IMG/VR virus record: IMGVR_UViG_3300030108_001743
Span: 1 to 34,790 of that record
Length of the DNA stretch: 34,790 bases
Direction: 5' to 3' (one strand)
DNA from: a virus
In this document: piece by piece, positions 5,499 through 13,212 of the stretch
Position numbering within the stretch: the stretch's first letter is position 1
How the letters are laid out: each line of letters starts with the position of its first letter
The notes under the pieces: model-generated
Seen by the model: only the letters and a program-made list of their open reading frames with translations
Told to the model about the DNA's origin: nothing
Database searches by the model: none
Position numbers and translations under genes: made by a program

Positions 5499-5853
5499 TA
5501 AAGCGAAACAGAAAGGAACCACAGGCGAGAATGAAATAGTAGCTTTACTTATGGAATGGGGGCATAACGACGCTCATAGAACCAGCGCTAGTAGCGAGTC
5601 TCACGATATCTGGTTGGGGGACTTGGATATCCCGATTGAAGTGAAATATCGCAAGCGTTGGACACTGTTCCCGTGGATTAGCAGAATACGGAAAGTTGCC
5701 CAAGATAACCAGTGGGTAATCTTTGCTATCCACGGGGACAGAAGGTCGCAAATAGGAAAAACCGTTGGTAAAGTAGCTGTTTTAGATGCGGCATTTGCGG
5801 CAGAACTGTTAACAATTTGGAGACACCACAATGAGAAAGATCTTTATTTATAG
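5491..5853 (+). CDS. Holliday-junction-resolvase-like PD-(D/E)XK nuclease
   Basis: 120 residues from a TTG at 5491, chosen because AAGGAG lies 9 nt before it; a TTG at 5485 is too close. Motifs: Glu13 (GENEIV), Asp39 (SHDIWLGD) and Glu50-Val-Lys52 (IPIEVKYRKR), with a spacing like archaeal Hjc and small phage resolvases. Such enzymes cut branched DNA, which annealing-driven replication makes, before packaging. It overlaps the methyltransferase by 8 nt and the transglycosylase by 23 nt. Confidence 0.7.
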   Translation: MSNKAKQKGTTGENEIVALLMEWGHNDAHRTSASSESHDIWLGDLDIPIEVKYRKRWTLFPWISRIRKVAQDNQWVIFAIHGDRRSQIGKTVGKVAVLDAAFAAELLTIWRHHNEKDLYL

Positions 5854-6427
5854 CACGATTTTATTTACGTTCGCTATCAACGCACTGTCAGCTACAGCTC
5901 TAGCTTACATACCTTGGGACAAAATAGAAGAACACATATTAGCTACTGAATACGACTGGTTAGAGGACAGCGGAAGGGTGCGTATGTTGCAGTACTGGTT
6001 AAGCATAGACACAGACGGCATTTACGGTGAGATTACGCATAAGCATCATCGTCAGTGGGCTATGGAACGTAACATTTCTGTGCGTTTATACTCAACTGTT
6101 TCTCCTGATGCTACTTTTAGGCCGGAGGTTGAACGGTGGCGTAGCACGGTTGAAAGCGCAATACTAGCCAACGGTGGGCCTCTTAGCGATACCGCTAGGT
6201 TCTTGAAAATTATAGATTGTGAATCTGGTGGTGATCCTACAGCGAGGTCTAGTGTTAGTACAGCTAGTGGTTTGATGCAACACTTGACAACGTATTGGGA
6301 TGCTAGAAGTCGTACTGCTTTGGGTTATGTAGCAGATGTTTTAGATGGAGAAAGTAATATAAAAGTTTCTGCTTGGCTTATTTATAGGGCTACGGGCGGT
6401 GGTTGGCGACACTGGGTATGTAGCTAG
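5831..6427 (+). CDS. Secreted lytic transglycosylase with PG-binding domain
   Basis: 198 residues. A signal peptide or signal anchor fills residues 1-25 (KIFIYSTILFTFAINALSATALA). Residues about 47-77 (GRVRMLQYWLSIDTDG...EITHKHHRQW) are a PG_binding_1-like repeat. Residues about 122-155 carry the transglycosylase core: catalytic Glu131 in CESGGDP and the GLMQ motif (147-150). It cuts peptidoglycan and reaches the wall through the host Sec pathway, so it may not need a holin. It is the last gene of the rightward block, far from the VanY endolysin of the leftward block. Confidence 0.8.
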   Translation: MRKIFIYSTILFTFAINALSATALAYIPWDKIEEHILATEYDWLEDSGRVRMLQYWLSIDTDGIYGEITHKHHRQWAMERNISVRLYSTVSPDATFRPEVERWRSTVESAILANGGPLSDTARFLKIIDCESGGDPTARSSVSTASGLMQHLTTYWDARSRTALGYVADVLDGESNIKVSAWLIYRATGGGWRHWVCS

Positions 6428-6428
6428 T

Positions 6429-6611
6429 CTATTCGTCTTTCCAGTCGATCCACACGCCTATGAAATGGCATAAAGCGCTAGCTGCCGTTATCCAGATACC
6501 GTACTCTCTTGTCTCTCCTGACAACGTAATCAACACAATACCTGTAGAACCAGCAGTAAGGCTAAGTATGAAAACTTCTCTGGTTAGTCTTTTAAGTTTA
6601 CGCTTTATCAT
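6429..6611 (-). CDS. Small two-span membrane protein, holin candidate
   Basis: 60 residues from the ATG at 6611, which has AGGAGAAAC directly upstream; the frame is open 8 codons further. Basic N-terminus (KRKLKRLTRE), a hydrophobic segment at about 11-29, a short polar turn (SGETREYG) and a second at about 37-53, ending WKDE. Size and topology fit a class II holin, and it lies beside a transglycosylase gene, though on the other strand. Its stop is one base from the stop of that gene. Another small membrane role cannot be excluded. Confidence 0.55.
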   Translation of the reverse strand: MIKRKLKRLTREVFILSLTAGSTGIVLITLSGETREYGIWITAASALCHFIGVWIDWKDE

Positions 6612-8133
6612 TGTTTCTCCTGATTGTTGGGCCACTGGGAGAAACAGCCGATGGACTGCTAGGTCTTGGAGGGGTTGGAGTTGTAGGTCTTGGAGTTGGT
6701 GGTGGCGGTGTAGGTCTAGTAACCGCTACTGTAGCTATTGTAGCAGTCGCTGTCGTCACCGCAATAATACTCCGCCTTTCGTCAACGGATATTGTTGAAT
6801 CTTCTGGCACATAATCCTCAAAGCCACCAGCGTACACGTTAATTTCAGCCTCAAGTTCATCTTTTACTTCATCAGAAGCCTCGTTAAATAGCTCTGGTGC
6901 TGACTCAAAGATAACAGTTATCTGCTCATCTGAGGCATCTTCAAAAAAATCAGGATTATCCTCTAGAACTTCTTCCAAAAAGATCTCAACAGTTTCCTCA
7001 TCTTGTAGTATTTCAGCAATAATTTCGTCGTCAAGCTCATCAGCGTCTAACTCCTCAAAGTCTATTTCTTCAATGTCCTCATACTCTTCAAGAACAAACT
7101 CTTCTTCTAGTTCCACATCTGATTGTACTTCATCTGGCTGTGCCTGTTCTCCATCATCAAAGAAAGTTGTTTCTTCTTCCTCCTCTGCCTCAATTTCTTC
7201 TGGAACAAACTCAATTTCTGGTAACTCATCTAGCTCAAACTCTTCCCATTCTATATCGTCGAAGTTCCACATGATATCATCTTCTAATGGCAATTCTTCT
7301 AATTCCTCTATGTCTATTGTCACTGGTGGCGGTGGGTTTTCTTCAACTGGTAATGGAGGAGCTGGCGCTGGGGGTAGCGATGGCTGTACTGTGGGGGGTT
7401 CCAACGGCGGGTCTGGTTCTGGCTCTTCTTCTGGTTCTTCTGGGAGAGGGGTTGGATCTTGAATAGGCTCATCTACGGGAGGCTCAACTTCCTCTTCAGG
7501 CGTAGGAGATTCTTCAGGAGTAGGGTCTGGCTGAGGCGTAGGCTCTACAGGCTCAGGCGTAGGCTGAGGAGTTGCTTCGGGCGTAGGTTCTGGTTCTGGA
7601 GTCGCTTCAGGATCAGGCGCAGGCTCAGAGTCATTAATCAAAGACCAGACACCGCCAGATAACTCCATCGTATACGTTCCAATATAATCAGTGTCGAAAG
7701 CATCAGCTTTCAGTTGGTAACTTCCGATGTCTAACGTAGGCGTAAGTTGGCTGTCCCAACACATGTTACTGCCATCATTATGCGGAGCAGAATCATCGTC
7801 ATCTGCGATCAAGGTTAAGATTTCTTCGCTGTCAACACTGTACAACCAAATGTGGGGATCAGCAGCATATTCGTGAGGTGCATAATTCCAATCGTCGCAG
7901 GTCATAGACGTAAACGTGATTGCATTAATGGGAGTTTGATCTTCTGTTATTTCTAATGCAAACATAGGACCGTTGTCAAATTCGTTGACCCAAACAGTGC
8001 AACGTAACAAGTCTTCTTCTTCTACACAAGTGGTTTCAGGTTCATTTTCTTGAGCTGACACAGGACTAATTATTGCCATGACAAACATAGAAGCTAACAA
8101 TATGCGTGACAAAACAAAGAAAAAGCGAGCCAT
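6598..8133 (-). CDS. Exported protein, PPC-like domain and D/E/P-rich stalk
   Basis: 511 residues from the ATG at 8133. Signal peptide 1-27 (FFFVLSRILLASMFVMAII...VSA). Residues about 28-165 hold four Cys and a pattern like the pre-peptidase C-terminal (PPC) domain: WLYSVDSEEILTLIADDDDS, CWDSQLTPTLDIGSYQL, GTYTMELSG. Then about 120 residues of Pro/Glu/Thr repeats (PEPTPE type), about 150 very acidic residues, and a C-terminal part with a possible membrane span (IIAVTTATATIATVAV) and a Pro/Thr-rich basic end. PPC domains are known from secreted bacterial proteins. It overlaps the holin candidate by 14 nt. Role unknown: cell-surface modification, superinfection exclusion or virion adhesion are possible. 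Confidence 0.7.
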   Translation of the reverse strand: MARFFFVLSRILLASMFVMAIISPVSAQENEPETTCVEEEDLLRCTVWVNEFDNGPMFALEITEDQTPINAITFTSMTCDDWNYAPHEYAADPHIWLYSVDSEEILTLIADDDDSAPHNDGSNMCWDSQLTPTLDIGSYQLKADAFDTDYIGTYTMELSGGVWSLINDSEPAPDPEATPEPEPTPEATPQPTPEPVEPTPQPDPTPEESPTPEEEVEPPVDEPIQDPTPLPEEPEEEPEPDPPLEPPTVQPSLPPAPAPPLPVEENPPPPVTIDIEELEELPLEDDIMWNFDDIEWEEFELDELPEIEFVPEEIEAEEEEETTFFDDGEQAQPDEVQSDVELEEEFVLEEYEDIEEIDFEELDADELDDEIIAEILQDEETVEIFLEEVLEDNPDFFEDASDEQITVIFESAPELFNEASDEVKDELEAEINVYAGGFEDYVPEDSTISVDERRSIIAVTTATATIATVAVTRPTPPPPTPRPTTPTPPRPSSPSAVSPSGPTIRRNNDKA

Positions 8134-8155
8134 AAGCCCACAGTACAACTAAACG

Positions 8156-8914
8156 CTACGGAACTATAGAGGGTTTCTCTGTTTTTTCAGCCAATCGACT
8201 TCTGCTATACGACCCACAGTCGTTACATTTCCACCGCTGATACCTATTCGTTTGAGTCGTTCTAAATCCTCTACGCTGTAAGTTATGTGAACCGCAAGTA
8301 GGACACGCATGTTCCTCCGAAAATATGTTGAGGTTTGGGTGGTTCAGCATCCAAGGTCGCAACTTCAAATACACTTGACGCAACAAATCAACATCTTGAC
8401 GGGCATACTTAATCATTGTTTTCCAAGCCTTCATATTGCCACGCATACACCCAGCCCACGTTTGAAAACCACCAGTATCCACTTTTTGACCAAGCCCCAA
8501 GTGCTGTCCTACATGATTCAAACGATTTGAGTTAAACATGAAATACCTGCGAGCCACCTTCAACGTATCAACAGACTTTACAGGAGTAGGTGGACCTAGG
8601 TCATGGTACACGAACCTAGCGTTAGCTTTACGCATATCAAACCTGTCACCGTTGTGCGCTATAACAATGTCAGCCTCATCAAACAACTCCCACATCTTCT
8701 TGACAACATGAAAATCGTTCTCTGGGTCTTTGTTATAGGCTTTAGGAAAATCAACTAGCGAACATACATGCGTGCGTTTCTGATGCTCCCACCTATACGA
8801 CACACACATAATGTACCATTCACGCTTATGCTCAATAACATCTTGCTGATATTGCCCCCACACATAAGACAAATTGGGGGCCGTTTCAATGTCGTAGTAA
8901 AGAATTTTGGTCAT
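8156..8914 (-). CDS. DEDD-type 3'-5' exonuclease with C-terminal zinc ribbon
   Basis: 252 residues. Asp8 and Glu10 in YYDIETAP (Exo I), NGDRFD with Asp93 (Exo II), and Tyr170-x3-Asp174 in YARQDVDLL (Exo III) place it in the DnaQ/RNase-H-like 3'-5' exonucleases, close to the RNase_H_2/YprB group. The C-terminus adds CPTCGS (204-208) and CNDCGS (230-234), a ribbon like those in insertion-sequence InsA proteins and probably for DNA binding. No polymerase is encoded, so it is a stand-alone nuclease. It lies downstream of the tail genes in the late operon, an odd place for a replication enzyme; host DNA breakdown or end trimming are possible roles. Confidence 0.8.
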   Translation of the reverse strand: MTKILYYDIETAPNLSYVWGQYQQDVIEHKREWYIMCVSYRWEHQKRTHVCSLVDFPKAYNKDPENDFHVVKKMWELFDEADIVIAHNGDRFDMRKANARFVYHDLGPPTPVKSVDTLKVARRYFMFNSNRLNHVGQHLGLGQKVDTGGFQTWAGCMRGNMKAWKTMIKYARQDVDLLRQVYLKLRPWMLNHPNLNIFSEEHACPTCGSHNLQRRGFRTTQTNRYQRWKCNDCGSYSRSRLAEKTEKPSIVP

Positions 8915-8922
8915 ATACTATT

Positions 8923-10830
8923 CTAGGGGACAGTCAGTAGTCGAAGGGTGCATACTCCCTCCCACCAGTTGCCATCGTCAGATAATTTCTCCGCTGACAT
9001 AGCAATCTGGTCAATTACGCAAGTATCAGTTTGCGAACCTTCCTGATACGTTATGATTTCCCGATTTGCCATAGCTGTTTTTAACGCATTGTATTCAGCT
9101 TTCGTATCGTATCCGATGGCGGAACCTCTACCCCTAGATGTAGCAACCCTTGTTTTAAGAATAATTGGTAAAATTATTTCGTCTACTCTTGTAGGAGCAG
9201 GAAACGCTTGGATTCTCCACGATTCAATAATGGGGCCAGCAGTTACTACAGAGTCCCTAGTCAAATTAAGTTGCACTTTGAACGCTTCAGATAATTCAGG
9301 AACAAGCGTCGTAATGTTCGTAGCGACCTTGTTAGTTAAATTACCTGTTGTAACGCTAACGTTCTCATCATTCGTAACCGTCGCTGTTATCGAACCACCA
9401 GCGCTAGAAGCAGCACCAGCATACTGTGTACTACTACCGCTGTACTCTACACCTGACTCACTGTATTGATTGCTTGTAGATGACAAAGATGACGGAGCGT
9501 AACGTATCTCAATGTTCCTCAACACCTTATCAAACTGGCTATTCCAACTCACATCACCAACCGTTAACGTGCCAGACGCAACCAACTCACCAGTAGACTT
9601 CTCACCCTGCACACCATTAGTAGAATCAGTAAAATACGTTTTGCCTAAAGCCCTAGCAATAAACATAACGTTACTTGGAGAAGCGTCAGCACCACCAGAT
9701 GTTCCATCTTTAACTGACACTACATCTGCTGCCCAAGCAGGAACAAGTGTTTCGGTAAACCGTGATAAATCAGCTCGATACACTTTGCCAGAACCGCCAC
9801 CAAACCACACAAAGCGTTCATCAGCAGCCAAACTAAATACTTGCCCAACGTCATCAATAACAGGACCATACGTTACCGCCCCTGACCCCCCATCAATAGC
9901 AGCGATACGCAAACCTTTAGTAGTCGCTAACGCAAGGATACCTGCATAAGAAACCATGTCGTTAATCTTTTCGCCTCTGGGCAATTCAGCTACTTGTTGT
10001 GGTTCGTCAAGCAAACCATCAGCAGCAGCTACAGATATAAAGCTAATAAAACCTGTATCAGCAGCGTTACCTGCTGCATAGAAACCTACTGGACCTGAAC
10101 AAACCGTGACCCAACTACCGCCTGCTTGAGGAATGGTTGAGTCAAGGCTGCTAGAAACTTTTGCACCGCTAGAATTAACTTCAGATATGTTATCGCCATC
10201 TAAGAAAAACAGCCTGCCACCAACAAGTCGAATAAAGTCAGGGTTTAACGATCCAAAACTTGCTGGTTGCGTAGTAGCACCAAGATTGACGCTAGCAGCA
10301 GCCCTGTTAGAGCCATACGCAATAAACACTTTTGAACCGTCAGACGCAATATCAGTTATAGTCTGCGGACTAGCTAAAGCTGTAACCGCTGACCAGTTAA
10401 CATCAGCGTCAGCAGAGTTAAACGAGTTAGAAAAATACAAGTTAGTTCCTTGAGCCACATACATGTACGACCCAAGCATTTTCATCTTTACATCAGTCCA
10501 CGCAAACGTGTCGTTCTTAGACTCACAAATAGGCAACAAACTAATCTGTCCCTCAGTCCACACATCAACACCAGACGACTCACTAAACCTTGAGCGATTA
10601 GAATTAGCATGATCGTAAAACTTTTGCCCAGACCCAAACGACCAATCAGTCTGCGATCTTAACCAGAACTGTGAACTTATTGATTGCTCTCCGGGTTCAT
10701 CAGACGTATCTCTTTGCTCACGCAACGTAGGAATCGTAGTACGACGGTATTGGTCAACGTCAATGTTGTACGAACGTGCATCAGCATCTATCGTTAGCGT
10801 AACTGGTAGCCGTTCAGCTTTGTGAACCAT
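8923..10830 (-). CDS. Tail protein, possible nozzle or beta-propeller
   Basis: 635 residues. Residues about 90-400 show repeated strand-turn units ending in short aromatic or Gly turns (SYMYVAQGTNLYFSN, VFIAYGS, RLFFLDGDNISEV, FVWFGGGSGKVYRAD), which suggests a beta-propeller. The C-terminal 200 residues look like a beta-sandwich with an insertion. T7-like tail nozzle proteins (gp12) also contain a propeller and follow the adaptor gene, as here, so a nozzle is my preferred guess. A baseplate or hub protein of a short siphovirus tail is the alternative. Starts one base after the stop of the 309-residue gene. Confidence 0.55.
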   Translation of the reverse strand: MVHKAERLPVTLTIDADARSYNIDVDQYRRTTIPTLREQRDTSDEPGEQSISSQFWLRSQTDWSFGSGQKFYDHANSNRSRFSESSGVDVWTEGQISLLPICESKNDTFAWTDVKMKMLGSYMYVAQGTNLYFSNSFNSADADVNWSAVTALASPQTITDIASDGSKVFIAYGSNRAAASVNLGATTQPASFGSLNPDFIRLVGGRLFFLDGDNISEVNSSGAKVSSSLDSTIPQAGGSWVTVCSGPVGFYAAGNAADTGFISFISVAAADGLLDEPQQVAELPRGEKINDMVSYAGILALATTKGLRIAAIDGGSGAVTYGPVIDDVGQVFSLAADERFVWFGGGSGKVYRADLSRFTETLVPAWAADVVSVKDGTSGGADASPSNVMFIARALGKTYFTDSTNGVQGEKSTGELVASGTLTVGDVSWNSQFDKVLRNIEIRYAPSSLSSTSNQYSESGVEYSGSSTQYAGAASSAGGSITATVTNDENVSVTTGNLTNKVATNITTLVPELSEAFKVQLNLTRDSVVTAGPIIESWRIQAFPAPTRVDEIILPIILKTRVATSRGRGSAIGYDTKAEYNALKTAMANREIITYQEGSQTDTCVIDQIAMSAEKLSDDGNWWEGVCTLRLLTVP

Positions 10831-11760
10831 TTACACCCCTCTATAGAAAGAGTTTTGTGTCTTAGTCCCTGATCTCATCCAATACGTTGGATACTGCTGA
10901 TCTAGCCTAGCTGCTTCAGCATTTATTCTGGTTTCACGTAACGCTCGAAGGTCACGCATAGAAGCAGATATAGCACCGGCAGGGACTTCATCTGCTCTAC
11001 GACTAGACCCTTGTTCATCTATAAATTCACGTCGAACAGGTCGAGTAGACATTAACCGTAACGCTGCTCCAACTGACGGCAAATCATACGCTGATGAGTG
11101 TAAGCCAACAGTGCTTAACGCTGTTGACGTAGCCGCCAAAGCTGTAAATCCTGTCTTGTATTGGACTCTGACTTTTTGCCCAGAGTTAGCGTCATCATGT
11201 AGAACCAAAGCATACCCTGATGCGAACGAAGCAGTATTACGATCTCGTCGCAAAGTCCACGCAGGCAACACCGGCTCAGTATTCTCAGAACCATCATCAG
11301 TGTACGTTACTTGGTACACAGTCAAAACGTCGTCAGTTACGCCAGTAAGATCGTATCCATCTTGAGATATGTTGTATGTAAACTCAACAGTTTTCATCTG
11401 GTACAAACCGTTTTGCGGCGACGATAAATCAGCTAACTCGTCGTTAATAGCGTTTAGCACAAGTTGTGCAGGAAACTTAGGGTTAACAGTTACTAAGTCA
11501 CCTGTGCTGTGTGAGGCAGCGGTTGTGCCTCGAAAGCCACGCCTAACAGTAGCGTTGTTAGTAGAAGCGTTAACGCTAAACACATACATTAGTTCAGTGC
11601 CTACTTCAATAATTGATCCTTCAACAATGCTAGAACTGTCATAGGTGAATGCTACGGTTGTATCACTTGTACTTAAATCTGCTGATAACTGGTCATGTTC
11701 TTCAACATAATCAGTTAACAACAAGTTCTTAGTTTCGTCTATCCACGTTTGAGCAGTCAT
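10831..11760 (-). CDS. Virion protein, head-tail adaptor candidate
   Basis: 309 residues. An N-terminal helix (TWIDETKNLLLTDY) precedes a beta-rich domain (residues about 25-95, including GTELMYVFSV and RRGFRGTTAASHSTGD), then LVLNAINDELADL, a helix also seen in adaptor and tail-tubular proteins, another beta domain, and a basic helical C-terminus (RDLRALRETRINAEAARLDQQYP). Between the FmdB-like gene and the nozzle candidate, its place fits an adaptor or neck protein. Overlaps the FmdB-like gene end by 4 nt. Confidence 0.5.
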   Translation of the reverse strand: MTAQTWIDETKNLLLTDYVEEHDQLSADLSTSDTTVAFTYDSSSIVEGSIIEVGTELMYVFSVNASTNNATVRRGFRGTTAASHSTGDLVTVNPKFPAQLVLNAINDELADLSSPQNGLYQMKTVEFTYNISQDGYDLTGVTDDVLTVYQVTYTDDGSENTEPVLPAWTLRRDRNTASFASGYALVLHDDANSGQKVRVQYKTGFTALAATSTALSTVGLHSSAYDLPSVGAALRLMSTRPVRREFIDEQGSSRRADEVPAGAISASMRDLRALRETRINAEAARLDQQYPTYWMRSGTKTQNSFYRGV

Positions 11761-12149
11761 ACCGCCTCAATACTATTCATAAGTCTTTCGCTTTCTTTCC
11801 TACTCGCATCACTAGAATACAAACGACCTGCCTGAATTTCGCTCTTAGTTTCAGCATGTTTCTCTAAATGCGCTGAACCATTAATAGATTTAGGTTGCAA
11901 ACCACTTTGACGCAAACGCTTATACGCAGACATGTCAGCATCTTTAGCTTTCTCAGCTTTCTTTGTAGCTTCTAAATCAATCACAGAGTTACGAGAAGGC
12001 GTAGCAGAAGGCGCAATGTTAACACCTGAAATAAGTTTGGTCATTGCTCGCCCACAAGTAACGCAATGAAACGAATGCTCATCATTAAAGCCATGTATTA
12101 TTTCTTCAACGTTTCCACATTGTGTGCATCTATAGTCATACCGTGGCAT
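11757..12149 (-). CDS. FmdB-like zinc-ribbon protein
   Basis: 130 residues from the ATG at 12149, with GAGG upstream. The N-terminus MPRYDYRCTQCG...FHCVTCGRAMTKLIS matches the FmdB zinc-ribbon family (Cys8, Cys11, Cys29, Cys32). The rest is charged and helical. FmdB-type ribbons occur in many phage structural operons without a proven role; chaperone-like or transcription roles have been suggested. It overlaps genes on both sides. Confidence 0.75.
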   Translation of the reverse strand: MPRYDYRCTQCGNVEEIIHGFNDEHSFHCVTCGRAMTKLISGVNIAPSATPSRNSVIDLEATKKAEKAKDADMSAYKRLRQSGLQPKSINGSAHLEKHAETKSEIQAGRLYSSDASRKESERLMNSIEAV

Positions 12150-12954
12150 AACCCTCAACCTCTATTCCGTAACCAGCATTTTTTAACGAATTTAGTTCAT
12201 CATCTGTAAAATCAGTAGGGGATTCATGCCCACCATATATTGTTCGAGAAACTGTACTCATATCTGCCGGTTGTCGAGTCGTTACCGACCCATCGTTTAA
12301 TATAAATATATTAACGCCTCTAGCCGTTGGAGGATAGAATCTCCGCAAGTTCCTAGCAGGGCTAATAGTCGGAAACCTAGTAACGTCTAATGTCGGAACC
12401 GTATTTTCAAATACAGGCACATACTTTGTATTGAATAATAGCTGATCTATAGACGTTGAAGCACTAATTGTAGACACACTTATATTCTGGTCCATACTGA
12501 CGGTCACAGACGGCGTTGTAGACGTTCCGCCTATAACTGATGGTTCTACACCAGCGTTGCCTGAAATCGTCGCAGACGGCGTTGTAGCAGCCGTAGAAAC
12601 GACGCTAGGAGCAACGTTCGCTGTGCCAGATATAGTCGCAGATGGCGTAGTCGTAACACCAGCAATAACACTAGGAGCTACGCTAGCCGTACCCGATATT
12701 GTCGCCGACGGCGTAGTGGTAGCGCCAGCAATAACGCTAGGAGCTACACTAGCTGTCCCTGATACAGTCGTAGCAGGAACAGTCGTCGTACCTGCAATCA
12801 CCGCAACGGCAGCATTCGCAAATGCTGTTACGGTTACAGCCGGAACAGTCGCAGAACACGCTATTGTTGATGCGTTTACTGTCGCATCTGCCTGCGAATA
12901 GTTTACGCTTGAACTTGCGTAGGTAACCGCAGATGAACTGTAGTTTATTGTCAC
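12136..12954 (-). CDS. Virion protein with 22-residue tandem repeats
   Basis: 272 residues from a GTG with GAGG upstream. Residues about 30-165 are six degenerate 22-residue repeats rich in Ala, Thr, Ser and Val (core TTPSATISGTASVAPSVIAG), likely a beta-structured or extended stalk. The last 95 residues form a separate domain (NLRRFYPPTARGVNIFILNDG...YGGHESPTDFTDDELNSLKNAGYGIEVEGY). A stalk plus a small globular domain suggests a capsid decoration, whisker or tail-associated protein. Repeat number probably changes by slippage. Confidence 0.6.
   Translation of the reverse strand: MTINYSSSAVTYASSSVNYSQADATVNASTIACSATVPAVTVTAFANAAVAVIAGTTTVPATTVSGTASVAPSVIAGATTTPSATISGTASVAPSVIAGVTTTPSATISGTANVAPSVVSTAATTPSATISGNAGVEPSVIGGTSTTPSVTVSMDQNISVSTISASTSIDQLLFNTKYVPVFENTVPTLDVTRFPTISPARNLRRFYPPTARGVNIFILNDGSVTTRQPADMSTVSRTIYGGHESPTDFTDDELNSLKNAGYGIEVEGYATV
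12490..12850 (-). repeat. 66-bp coding tandem repeats
   Basis: About five to six 66-bp units inside the 272-codon gene, edges approximate. The three central units are closest; many differences are synonymous, so the protein repeat is better kept than the DNA. Confidence 0.65.
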
Positions 12955-12966
12955 CTGCTGACCTCA

Positions 12967-13212
12967 CTACTCGTCGCCGTACAGGGACTCCTCAGATGCA
13001 GTATTCTTACCAGCTAAAGAACACGACCTATCACCAATTTTTGTAGCAGCCCAACTTTTAAGAACCGACAACACAGCAGCAAAACCAGAAGCTATAACAA
13101 GTTTCCAGTTACTTACTCCCATGTCAAGAAAGCTGTTACCACTGATTGTGGCTACCGCTGCTTGCACAAACGTTGCTGCACATCGCTCAAGTAAATCTAG
13201 ATATTCTTTCAT
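12967..13212 (-). CDS. r1t-like holin
   Basis: 81 residues from the ATG at 13212, which overlaps the endolysin stop (ATGA) with GGAAGG upstream; a TTG at 13230 is less likely. Residues about 4-25 (YLDLLERCAATFVQAAVATISG) and about 36-57 (WKLVIASGFAAVLSVLKSWAAT) match the two membrane segments of the r1t/actinophage holin family, including the E-R-x-x-x-T-F-V-Q start. A polar, acidic tail follows. It opens the membrane to release the endolysin encoded just upstream. Confidence 0.75.
   Translation of the reverse strand: MKEYLDLLERCAATFVQAAVATISGNSFLDMGVSNWKLVIASGFAAVLSVLKSWAATKIGDRSCSLAGKNTASEESLYGDE

Noticed and set aside
7073-7662. Ser-rich and Arg-rich rightward frames inside the exported protein gene
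   Set aside because: They are antisense images of its Glu/Pro repeats.
8180-8305. Remnant of an insertion sequence
   Set aside because: The InsA-like zinc ribbon is fused in frame to a full exonuclease; there is no transposase core or inverted repeat.
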